Source of the DNA: Pseudomonadota bacterium
GTDB lineage: Bacteria > Pseudomonadota > Alphaproteobacteria > Rhizobiales > Devosiaceae
NCBI GenBank assembly: GCA_023390785.1
Contig: JAEWCE010000303.1
Span: 1-5,726, forward strand
DNA length: 5,726 nucleotides
Direction of reading: 5' to 3'
Of the stretch, positions 1 through 5,726 are shown in pieces. Every line of letters begins with the position of its first letter. Position 1 is the stretch's first letter. Made by a program: the position numbers and the translations under genes. The notes beneath the pieces are model-generated. The model saw only the letters and a program-made list of their open reading frames with translations, was not told the origin of the DNA and searched no databases.

Positions 1-3000
1 GCGCCGAGCGGCGTTCGGTCAGGTCGTGCGTGGCCGACTGCGCCCGCACGATCGCGTTGAGCTCGCTCAGCGCCTCGATCTGCTCGGCCACGACACGGCG
101 CATCGCGGCGGCGCTGGTCTTGGTTTCTTCCGGCAGTTCCATGACGCCGCGGGCCAGCTCGGAGCGGGTGGCTTCGAGTTCCGTGCCAACTTCCTTGGCG
201 GTCGCCCGCATGGCGGTGGCGGTCTCGGTGAAGCGGCGGGTGGCCTCCTCGAGCGCCTGCTGCATCTCGAGGATCATCGTCGCCTGCGTCTGGCGCAGAA
301 CGTCCGAGGCCTTCTCGGTCTCGGCGCCGGCAGCCTCGCGGAAGTCGCCGAGGCGGCTGGTGAGCTCCGAGGTGGCAGTGGAGAGCGCCGAGTTCACCTG
401 GTCGCCCGAGCCCGCCAGGATCGACTCCATCTGGGCGCGAGCGTCGAGCAGGCGCCGCTCGGTGGCGTTGATGGTGTCGGCGATCGACTGCGCGAAGCCG
501 CGCATCCGCTCGTCGATCTCGTCGGCACGGGTGGTGAAGCTCTGCGAGAGCGCATCCATGGCGGTGCGGCGTTCCTCGAGCTGGGTGAGGGACTGCGTCC
601 CGGCCTGGTTGAGCGAGGCCGCGGCCTGGTCGATGGCGGCGACTTCGCTGTTGATATTGCCCAGCAGCGACGCGAACTCGTCCATCATGGCGCGGACGGT
701 CGACTGCAGGCCGTTGACCTGCTCGCTGACCATGGTGCCGGCCTGCTCGGTCGAGGCAACCGCATCGCGGACGGTCGACGAATAGGTCGCCGTCTGGTTG
801 GCGACGTTGGTCTCGAGCTCGGTGAGATTGCGATTGGCACCTTCCAGCACCTGCTGCAGGATCTCGTTGGCGCGGTTGAGGCGGGTGAAGGCCTCGATCG
901 CGTCCGACTGGATGCGCTCGGACGTGGTGTGCATCATCTGCTCGGTCTGCGACGCGGCAGCGGCGAGCGCTTCATTGAGAATGTTGCCGTGCGTACGCAG
1001 TGCGCTCTCGAGCGCACTGGCCCGGTCGGCGACGGTTGAAGCCAGCGTATCGGCGTGCTGGCCGACCAGCGCGGTAATGCTGCCCGACTGCTCGGTGACC
1101 ACGTTGCTGATGGCCTCTGCCTGCTGGGCGACGGTGGCGCCGAGGTTCTGCGTCTCGCGGGCGATCACCTCGCCCAGGCTCTGGGTTTCGCTGGTCACCA
1201 CGGAGCCGAGGGTCTGCGTCTCGCGGGCGACGACGGCGCTGAGCGCCGCCGAGTGCTCCGCCACGGTGGCGTTGACGCTCTGCGTCTGCTGCTCGACCAC
1301 GGCGTTGAAGCCCTGGGTCTGCTGCGCGATGACGGCGCTGAGGTTCTCGGACTGCTGTGCAACCGCCGAGCTCAGGCCCTGCGTCTGCTGCGTGACCACG
1401 GCGTTGATGTTGTCCGATTGCTGGGCGACCACGGTCGCCAGGTTCTGCGCCTGCTGGGTGACCAGCGAGGTGATGCTGTCGGACTGGCCGGCGACGACGG
1501 CGTGGAACTGCTCGCCCTGGCGGGCGATGAGTCCGGCGAGGTCGTTTGTCTGCTGCATGACCGACTGGTTGAGGGCAGTAACCCGGCCCTCGATGGCTTC
1601 GGTCGCAGCGACCGCCTTGATCGAGATGAGCTCGTCGATCGAGCGCGAGGCGGAGTGGATCTGCTCCATCGCCTGGCGAACATGGGTGTCCATGCGGTCG
1701 GCGGTCTCGGCCACGTCGAGCGTGATGTTGGCGGTCGCCGCGACGATGCGCTTGGAGATCGTCTCCTCGATGCGGTCGGCGCCGGCTTCGAGGTCGGCCA
1801 TCGACTGCACCAGCGCGGTGTTGATCGCGGTGTTGAGCGAAGCAAGGCGCTCGGCGGTGATGTCGGCGCGGGCCGTGATCGCTTCGGGCAGGGTGCCAAG
1901 CCGCTGGTCGACCATGTCGGTGATCGCCTTGCGGGCCGAGTTGACGCCGGTCTCGATGATGTCGGCCGCCCTGCGGGCGCTCTCGCCCACGGTGGCGGCT
2001 GCTCCGTCGATGCGGGCGGTTACGCCGCTCTCGGCATCGGCGATGCGCAGGATCGCGGAGTCGATGCCGCGGCCGAGGTTGTCGTTGACCTCGCCGACCT
2101 TGCTGGCGATCAGCGCGGTCACCGCAGTGGCGCGGTCGGCCATGACATCGGTGACCGAGCGCAGCGAGGCATCGATCTTGTCGCGGGCCTGCGTTCCCTG
2201 TGCGTCGATGGTGCGCGCCAGCTCCATGGTGCGATCGCCGATGGCGCCGGCGATGGCTGCGGTATGGGTGCCGAGCACTTCGGCGAGCTGCTGCGTGCGG
2301 GCATTGAGGGCTTCGCTGAGCTCGGACGAGCGGGTGCCCACGGTGGAGGCGAGGAGCTGCGTGCGCTGGTCGAGCGCGGCGGAGAGCGCGTCCGTATGCT
2401 GCTGCAGGGTCTGGTCGACGCTGGCGAAGCGCGTCTCCATCACGCTGCCGATATTGGACACGTGCGTGTTGAGCGCGTTGTCGAGCAGGGTGGTGCGGCC
2501 GGCGAGGAGCTCGTTGATCTCCTGGGCGCGGCTGAGCAGGGTGTCGCTCATCTCGCCGGTGCGCGACTGCAGCGCATCGACCAGGTCCGAGGTGCGCGCC
2601 TGCAGGGAGTCGGTCAGGATCTGGGTGCGGCTGTCGAGCGCGTCGGCGAGGATCTGCGAGTGGCCCTCGAGGGCATCCGAGATCTCGCGCGAACGGTTGC
2701 CAATGACTTCGGTGATCTGCTTGGAGCGCTGCCCCAGCGTCTCGATCATCTCGCGCGTGCGCTGGTTGACGATGTCGTTGAAGTGACCCGACTTCTCGTC
2801 GAGCGCCATCTCCAGCACATTGGCGCGGGCGGCAAAGCTGGCATTGTGCTTTTCGAGCGCGGCGATGAGTTTGTCGCCCTTGTCGCCGACGACGCCGTCC
2901 AGCGATTGCAGGCGGGTGTCGATGACCACGGCGATTTCGTCGAGACGGGCATCGAACTGCGTCAGGTTCTGCGAGCCGGCGCCCATCAGGGTGACGCGGG

Positions 3001-4429
3001 CACGCTCAGTGGTGTCGTCGAGGGCGCCGGCGAGCTCGATCATCGAGGTCTGGAGCTTGCTCTCCATCGAATTGATCTGGATCGAGAGCTGCTCGTCGAG
3101 CTGCTTGGTTAGGTTGCCCATCAACGCTTCGGCCTCGCGGCTGCGCTGCTGGATGTCGGCCGAGATGCGCGAGCCGATCATGTCGAGGGCAGACGAAACC
3201 TCGTGGCCGCGGTCGCGGAGCTGGTCGAGCAGGGTGATCCCGCCCTGGCTCAGCAGCTTGGCCAGCGAGGACGTGCGATTCTCGATGGCTTCGGCGAGCG
3301 TGGTGGCGCGGTTGTCGAGCGCTTCGGTCAGGCCGTTGGTGCGCGCATCGATGACCTGACTCAGTTCCATGGTGCGGTTCTCGAAGGCCTGGCTGATCGA
3401 GCCGGCCCGGTCCTCGAGCGTGATGTTGAGGCGGCTGGCGCTGTCGTCGAGCGCGCTCAGTAAATGGCTGGTGCGCTGGTCGATCAGCGACACGAAGCTC
3501 TCGGTGCGCTCACCGAAGGCGCCGTTCAGCGAATTGCCGGCGGTTTCGAGCGCCTTGGTCAGGTTGCCGCCCGATTCCACGATGGTGCCGGCGATGCGCT
3601 GGCTGATCATGTCGAGGTCGAACACGAGGCCGGTATGGCTCTCGGTGATGGCCTCACGCACGCGCTCGGTGTTGGTGATCACCGCTTCGCGCTGGCTGGC
3701 CAGCTCCTGGATCAGCGCGCGCATGCGCGATTCATTGTCCGAATAGGTCCGCTCGAGTGCGGTGACCTCATTGTGGATCATCACTTCGAGCTCGCCGGCA
3801 CGGCTCAGGGCGCGCTCGAGGCCGTCGCCCAGGGCGTTGACTTCGCGGCGCACGGCCTGGCCGACGGAGGCGACCTTCTCGGAGGCGGTGGTTTCGGGTT
3901 CGGCGAGGCGGATGGCGGCGTGCGTCACCGCGGTGGCGGCGTTGCGCAGGTCCTGCGCCCGGCGAATGAGGGTAGCGATCGCGAAAAAGCCCAGCACCGG
4001 AATAACGGCGAGGGCGACGAGGCCGATGAAATCGTTGGAGCCGAAGAAGGCTGGTGTGCCGAAATCGCGGCCATTGCGGATCAGCGCCACGGCGACGATG
4101 GCGACGACCCAGGCGACGGCGACGAGGATGGCGACGAGGTTTGGCGTGGACGAGGAGCGCGATTGCAGGCCGTAGAGAATGCGTGAGCCCTGGAAGCGGT
4201 CGTCGTTGGCGACCGAGCCGGCCATCGAGGCCTGCTTGTCGGCGACGCGGGCGCGGTCGGAGGAGCGGCCGCTGGTCTGCTGCTGACGGGAGGGAGCGAT
4301 CAGGGGCTCGGGCTGGGTACCGGTGTCTGCTGACGCGGGACCGCCGAAGACGGAGTCCTTGAGGGCGTCCTCAACCGCCGAGAAGGCCAGCGTTGCGGGA
4401 TCGTCCTGAGTGTTCGATTTCTTCGCCAT
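1..4429 (-). CDS. gpr: Giant membrane-anchored hendecad coiled-coil protein, GPR/RgsE (growth pole ring)-like, 3' end outside window
   Basis: The frame is open from an ATG at 4429-4427 to the window edge: 1476 full codons with no stop. Residues 1-90 are polar and probably disordered. Two hydrophobic helices follow at about 97-117 and 134-155, joined by a short loop; the second ends in IRRAQDLR, so by the positive-inside rule the long C-terminal part is probably cytoplasmic. From about residue 307 the chain is built of 11-residue helical repeats (for example ARTNGLTEALD, NRATTLAEAIE), with a Q-rich version at 963-1127, then less regular coiled coil. A distinct segment with LPEET and AAAMRRVVAEQIEALSELNAIV lies at 1432-1461. 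Known for the family: Agrobacterium GPR is an apolipoprotein-like protein of over 2000 residues that forms a ring at the growing pole; RgsE is its Sinorhizobium homologue. Such proteins are often annotated as kinesin-like or apolipoprotein-domain proteins. The assignment here rests on architecture and taxon, not on an alignment. The start has only a weak purine-rich leader (AGAGAG at 4437-4432, too close to the ATG; GAGAG at 4446-4442, about 12 nt away). Confidence 0.8.
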   Translation of the reverse strand, partial: MAKKSNTQDDPATLAFSAVEDALKDSVFGGPASADTGTQPEPLIAPSRQQQTSGRSSDRARVADKQASMAGSVANDDRFQGSRILYGLQSRSSSTPNLVAILVAVAWVVAIVAVALIRNGRDFGTPAFFGSNDFIGLVALAVIPVLGFFAIATLIRRAQDLRNAATAVTHAAIRLAEPETTASEKVASVGQAVRREVNALGDGLERALSRAGELEVMIHNEVTALERTYSDNESRMRALIQELASQREAVITNTERVREAITESHTGLVFDLDMISQRIAGTIVESGGNLTKALETAGNSLNGAFGERTESFVSLIDQRTSHLLSALDDSASRLNITLEDRAGSISQAFENRTMELSQVIDARTNGLTEALDNRATTLAEAIENRTSSLAKLLSQGGITLLDQLRDRGHEVSSALDMIGSRISADIQQRSREAEALMGNLTKQLDEQLSIQINSMESKLQTSMIELAGALDDTTERARVTLMGAGSQNLTQFDARLDEIAVVIDTRLQSLDGVVGDKGDKLIAALEKHNASFAARANVLEMALDEKSGHFNDIVNQRTREMIETLGQRSKQITEVIGNRSREISDALEGHSQILADALDSRTQILTDSLQARTSDLVDALQSRTGEMSDTLLSRAQEINELLAGRTTLLDNALNTHVSNIGSVMETRFASVDQTLQQHTDALSAALDQRTQLLASTVGTRSSELSEALNARTQQLAEVLGTHTAAIAGAIGDRTMELARTIDAQGTQARDKIDASLRSVTDVMADRATAVTALIASKVGEVNDNLGRGIDSAILRIADAESGVTARIDGAAATVGESARRAADIIETGVNSARKAITDMVDQRLGTLPEAITARADITAERLASLNTAINTALVQSMADLEAGADRIEETISKRIVAATANITLDVAETADRMDTHVRQAMEQIHSASRSIDELISIKAVAATEAIEGRVTALNQSVMQQTNDLAGLIARQGEQFHAVVAGQSDSITSLVTQQAQNLATVVAQQSDNINAVVTQQTQGLSSAVAQQSENLSAVIAQQTQGFNAVVEQQTQSVNATVAEHSAALSAVVARETQTLGSVVTSETQSLGEVIARETQNLGATVAQQAEAISNVVTEQSGSITALVGQHADTLASTVADRASALESALRTHGNILNEALAAAASQTEQMMHTTSERIQSDAIEAFTRLNRANEILQQVLEGANRNLTELETNVANQTATYSSTVRDAVASTEQAGTMVSEQVNGLQSTVRAMMDEFASLLGNINSEVAAIDQAAASLNQAGTQSLTQLEERRTAMDALSQSFTTRADEIDERMRGFAQSIADTINATERRLLDARAQMESILAGSGDQVNSALSTATSELTSRLGDFREAAGAETEKASDVLRQTQATMILEMQQALEEATRRFTETATAMRATAKEVGTELEATRSELARGVMELPEETKTSAAAMRRVVAEQIEALSELNAIVRAQSATHDLTERRSA
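1049..1543 (-). repeat. Q/S/T-rich tandem 33-bp (11-residue) repeats, about 15 copies (residues 963-1127)
   Basis: Fifteen in-phase 11-residue units such as NLATVVAQQSD, NINAVVTQQTQ, GFNAVVEQQTQ, TLGSVVTSETQ and NLGATVAQQAE. The hydrophobic positions are kept (L/I/F, then VV, AV or VI), but the Arg/Asp/Glu-rich surface of the preceding repeats is replaced by Gln, Ser and Thr. Similarity is also visible in DNA: the 18-base string tctgcgtctcgcgggcga occurs near 1147 and again 66 bases (two units) later near 1213. Such near-identity suggests recent duplication or homogenisation, and possible copy-number variation between strains. Confidence 0.85.
2105..3511 (-). repeat. Coding hendecad repeats, NRT-xxL-xxALD type (residues about 307-775)
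   Basis: Read as protein, this part of the giant gene falls into consecutive 11-residue units with a recurring pattern: polar residue, Arg, Thr/Ser, two variable residues, Leu/Ile, two variable residues, Ala/Val, Leu/Ile, Asp/Glu. Clear examples are QRTSHLLSALD, NRTMELSQVID, SRTQILTDSLQ and QRTQLLASTVG. About 22 units run from residue 307, the phase slips near residues 549-556, and about 20 more units run from residue 556 (QRTREMIETLG) before the consensus fades. An 11-residue period gives a nearly straight, slightly right-handed helical stripe, as in apolipoprotein-like and hendecad coiled-coil domains, and suits a long rod or a membrane-surface helix. Confidence 0.85.
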
Positions 4430-4623
4430 AACTCTCTACAACTCTCACGTCGGCTGTTGCGACAAGGGGCGGCATCAGAGTTGTCATGGACCGGTGGCCC
4501 TTTCAGGTCTCCGGAACATTTGGGTAAAAAGCGATTCAAATGCCCGCCCAGACCCGCCCCATTGCCGCCGCGCGCCGGGTAAGCCTCACCATACATTCAA
4601 TTTGAGGCAAACCGAGCGGTATC

Positions 4624-4638
4624 TTAAGCAAAGGTTAA
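4624..4638. promoter_or_regulatory. Putative CtrA binding site, TTAA-N7-TTAA
   Basis: The bases are TTAAGCAAAGGTTAA: two TTAA half-sites separated by exactly seven bases, the full-site form bound by the response regulator CtrA in alphaproteobacteria. The minus-strand reading starts TTAACC, also close to the extended half-site TTAACCAT. It lies 148 bp upstream of the Hpt start and 195 bp upstream of the coiled-coil gene start. Read on the plus strand, the second half-site sits where a -35 would be, with a weak -10-like CATACC at 4659-4664, as in many CtrA-activated promoters. Binding and direction of control are inferred. Confidence 0.65.
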
Positions 4639-4760
4639 TTTGGGCGGATTGGTGGCGCCATACCCTGGTCGGTGCACTGCGAGCGATCGGTTTAAGGGCC
4701 TGTTCACCCGCGACCTCTAGGCTTTCATGCGTGCCCGAAGGGCAATCAGTATGCGTGCGT

Positions 4761-4764
4761 GAGG
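4761..4764 (+). promoter_or_regulatory. Ribosome binding site of the Hpt gene
   Basis: GAGG lies 7 bases before the ATG at 4772 and fixes that start. The nearest upstream in-frame ATG (4751) meets a TGA at 4760-4762, so no longer protein is possible from it. Confidence 0.7.
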
Positions 4765-4771
4765 CCAGAAA

Positions 4772-5167
4772 ATGCGTGGACAAAGTGCGGCGAAACCCGC
4801 GGAAGCGTCCCAGTCGCAGGCACAGATTCGGGGTCCGATCGACCTGGCCCATCTGAGCCGCCAGACCCTCGGCGACCACAATCTCGAGCTCGAAGTGCTG
4901 CGCTTGTTCGACGAGATGAGCCACGTCTATTACGGCCGGCTCGAGACCAGCACCACGGTGCAGGACCTGCTGACCAACCTGCATACGCTCAAGGGCGCCG
5001 CCGCCGGCATCGGCGCGTTCGGGCTGGCGGAACTGGCGCGCGTCACGGAAAGCGAGCTGAGGGATGGCGCGCCCGTCAATCCCGAACGCATCGACGATTT
5101 GCACGTCGCGGTCGAGGAGCTTTCCGCCTTCATTGCCGCGCGGCTTAAGCAGCAGGACGCGGCCTAG
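4772..5167 (+). CDS. Stand-alone Hpt (histidine phosphotransfer) domain protein, 131 aa
   Basis: A small cytoplasmic protein consisting of an N-terminal tail of about 22 polar residues and one Hpt four-helix domain. The signature is LHTLKGAAAGIGAFGLAELARVTE; His71 is the expected phospho-accepting residue, followed by the usual Lys74, Gly75 and small residues that let the receiver dock. No kinase catalytic domain, receiver or membrane segment is present, so it should act as a relay between a hybrid kinase receiver and another response regulator. It is not obviously ChpT, which is a longer, two-domain protein with a degenerate ATPase-like fold. It is divergent from the GPR-like gene across a region with a CtrA-type box, which hints at a cell-cycle or polarity role, but its partners are not visible here. 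A GAGG ribosome binding site supports the start. Confidence 0.9.
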   Translation: MRGQSAAKPAEASQSQAQIRGPIDLAHLSRQTLGDHNLELEVLRLFDEMSHVYYGRLETSTTVQDLLTNLHTLKGAAAGIGAFGLAELARVTESELRDGAPVNPERIDDLHVAVEELSAFIAARLKQQDAA

Positions 5168-5183
5168 CGCGCTGCTGGCTCTG

Positions 5184-5212
5184 CTTGCCGGGGGGCGGGG
5201 GCACCGCTATAT
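5184..5212 (+). promoter_or_regulatory. Putative sigma-70 promoter of the ferredoxin gene (leaderless)
   Basis: CTTGCC at 5184-5189, then exactly 17 bases, then CTATAT at 5207-5212. This matches the alphaproteobacterial housekeeping form CTTGAC-N17-CTATAT at 11 of 12 positions. Transcription would begin about 7-9 bases after the -10, at 5219-5221, which is at or next to the ferredoxin ATG (5221). No Shine-Dalgarno sequence is visible before that ATG, in keeping with a leaderless mRNA. Confidence 0.65.
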
Positions 5213-5220
5213 GCGGCGCC

Positions 5221-5541
5221 ATGCCAAAGATCACCTTCATTGAAGCCAACGGGACCACCTATGAGACGGAGGGTGAGGTCGGCTCGACAGTCATGGAAAC
5301 TGCCATCATGAATGGCGTGCCGGGCATCATCGCCGAATGCGGAGGGGCCTGTACCTGCGCCACCTGCCACGGCTACATCGATGACTCCTTTATGGAAATC
5401 GTGGGTCCGCCATCGATGATGGAGGAGGATATGCTGGACTTCGCCTTCGAGGTGAAGCCCAACAGCCGCCTGACCTGCCAGATCAAGGTGAAGCCGGAGC
5501 TGGACGGGTTGATCGTTCGCGTGCCGTCGCGGCAAGGCTAG
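5221..5541 (+). CDS. [2Fe-2S] ferredoxin, adrenodoxin / FdVI type, 106 aa
   Basis: A small soluble electron carrier. The cluster ligands follow the adrenodoxin-family spacing exactly: C40-X5-C46-X2-C49-X36-C86, with the signature ECGGACTCATCHGY at 39-52 and LTCQI around Cys86. An additional Cys44 lies within the loop and is not a ligand by this pattern. The acidic stretch MMEEDMLDFAFE (66-77) matches the partner-docking acidic helix of adrenodoxin and putidaredoxin. The length is normal for the family. Such ferredoxins pass electrons from an FAD-dependent reductase to cytochromes P450 or other oxygenases, or serve biosynthetic steps; no reductase or P450 is visible here, so the partner is unknown. 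An in-frame TTG at 5185 would add 12 non-conserved residues (MPGGGGTAICGA); I prefer the ATG at 5221, where the family's beta strand begins (MPKITFIEANG). It lies 53 bp after the Hpt gene but seems to have its own promoter. Confidence 0.95.
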   Translation: MPKITFIEANGTTYETEGEVGSTVMETAIMNGVPGIIAECGGACTCATCHGYIDDSFMEIVGPPSMMEEDMLDFAFEVKPNSRLTCQIKVKPELDGLIVRVPSRQG

Positions 5542-5612
5542 CGATTTCGTTCCATCGCCGGGTCGGGCGGAAGAACGGTTTGGCGCGGCCGTGCGGCGGC
5601 AAGGAAAAATAA

Positions 5613-5635
5613 AAGCTATTGTATTTCAATAGCTT
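5613..5635. promoter_or_regulatory. Perfect inverted repeat, candidate operator (or minus-strand terminator)
   Basis: AAGCTATTG (5613-5621), a five-base spacer TATTT, and CAATAGCTT (5627-5635) form a perfect 9-bp dyad in an AT-rich island. The right arm overlaps the putative -35 of the next gene, the position expected of a repressor or regulator site. Read on the minus strand, the stem is followed by a T-rich run (TTATTTTTCC), so it could also terminate antisense transcription. On the plus strand no T-run follows, so it is a poor terminator for the ferredoxin gene. Confidence 0.5.
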
Positions 5636-5662
5636 GTAGCGAAAGCCCAAAGTCGACTATAC
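5633..5662 (+). promoter_or_regulatory. Putative promoter of the gene starting at 5683
   Basis: CTTGTA at 5633-5638 and CTATAC at 5657-5662, 18 bases apart, resemble CTTGAC / CTATAT. Transcription would start near 5669-5671, leaving a leader of about 12-14 bases that contains AAAGG (5672-5676), 6 bases before the ATG. Confidence 0.45.
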
Positions 5663-5682
5663 CGCGGCACGAAAGGCCGCGC

Positions 5683-5726
5683 ATGGGTGAACTCAACACA
5701 TTCCCCGTCAGCTACAAGGTCAAGGG
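5683..5726 (+). CDS. Start of an unidentified gene (14 codons visible)
   Basis: An ATG at 5683 with an AAAGG ribosome binding site and a promoter-like pair upstream opens a frame reading MGELNTFPVSYKVK before the window ends. The fragment is too short to name. Its start is supported by the upstream signals and by the gap after the ferredoxin gene. A 6-bp GC stem (CGCGGC 5663-5668, GCCGCG 5676-5681) sits directly before the ATG, though its left arm may lie upstream of the transcription start. Confidence 0.55.
   Translation, partial: MGELNTFPVSYKVK

Larger units (their letters stand above)
4430..4771. other. Divergent intergenic region (342 bp)
   Basis: This non-coding stretch separates the minus-strand coiled-coil gene from the plus-strand Hpt gene, so it should hold promoters for both. 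It contains a perfect CtrA-type box at 4624-4638 and an AT-rich zone around it (about 4590-4645). It also has a short direct repeat, ATGCGTGC, at 4727-4734 and 4751-4758, and a small hairpin TGCCC-gaa-GGGCA (about 4732-4744) upstream of the Hpt gene. Frames crossing it lack initiation signals and look spurious. I see no convincing sigma-70 hexamer pair for the minus-strand gene. Confidence 0.7.

Noticed and set aside
1049..1543. CRISPR-like regular repeats of 33 bp.
   Set aside because: The units are contiguous, diverged, in frame and protein-coding, with no unique spacers between them.
1372..2952. Minus-strand frames inside the giant gene (1372-1899, 2119-2304, 2746-2952), rich in Ser, Pro and Arg.
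   Set aside because: They are out of frame with the giant gene and have the Ser/Pro/Arg composition typical of frame-shifted GC-rich coding sequence.
798..3112. Very long open frames on the plus strand (about 662 and 685 codons at 798-2786 and 1055-3112), plus others at 26-1039 and 3464-4186.
   Set aside because: They are antisense to the real coiled-coil gene. GC-rich codon bias and the 33-bp periodicity of that gene keep several other frames open; their translations are low-complexity and resemble no protein I know, and they have no start signals.
1..4429. A methyl-accepting chemotaxis protein, suggested by two membrane helices and long Ala/Glu/Gln-rich coiled coil.
   Set aside because: There is no HAMP domain and no conserved signalling hairpin tip, the repeat period is 11 rather than 7, and the length far exceeds that family.
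4732..4744. Small hairpin TGCCC-gaa-GGGCA before the Hpt gene as a terminator.
   Set aside because: The stem is only five base pairs with no T-run after it, and it lies just upstream of a gene start.
4586..5104. Minus-strand frame of 172 codons across the intergenic region and the Hpt gene.
   Set aside because: It is antisense to a clear Hpt domain, covers the CtrA-type box and lacks a recognisable domain or ribosome binding site.
5164..5535. Minus-strand frame of 123 codons opposite the ferredoxin gene.
   Set aside because: It is a shadow of a gene whose cluster-binding cysteines and spacing are unambiguous.

Overview
The window looks chromosomal and comes from a GC-rich alphaproteobacterium, most likely of the order Hyphomicrobiales (Devosia-like or a relative; the genus is a guess). 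Three things point there: a giant apolipoprotein-like coiled-coil membrane protein of the kind known from polar-growing Rhizobiales, promoter-like hexamers close to the alphaproteobacterial form CTTGAC-N17-CTATAT, and a perfect CtrA-type box (TTAA-N7-TTAA). I see no mobile element, CRISPR array, rRNA or tRNA.

Layout. Positions 1-4429 (minus strand) are one uninterrupted reading frame of 1476 codons whose 3' end lies beyond the left edge. It encodes a disordered N-terminus, two membrane helices, then well over 1000 residues of mostly 11-residue (hendecad) helical repeats. I interpret it as a homologue of GROWTH POLE RING protein (GPR of Agrobacterium, RgsE of Sinorhizobium). Many long open frames on the opposite strand here are only shadows of this biased, repetitive gene. 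Positions 4430-4771 are a divergent intergenic region holding the CtrA-type box at 4624-4638. Positions 4772-5167 (plus) encode a stand-alone histidine phosphotransfer (Hpt) protein. Positions 5221-5541 (plus) encode an adrenodoxin/FdVI-type [2Fe-2S] ferredoxin, which appears to have its own promoter and a leaderless start. Positions 5542-5682 contain an AT-rich perfect inverted repeat overlapping a putative promoter for a last, barely entered plus-strand gene at 5683.

How it may fit together. A polar-growth scaffold gene and a phosphorelay Hpt gene are transcribed away from a shared region that carries a cell-cycle master-regulator site. This suggests, as inference, that CtrA times the expression of one or both. 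The ferredoxin probably belongs to a separate transcription unit and is a redox carrier with no visible link to the first two genes.
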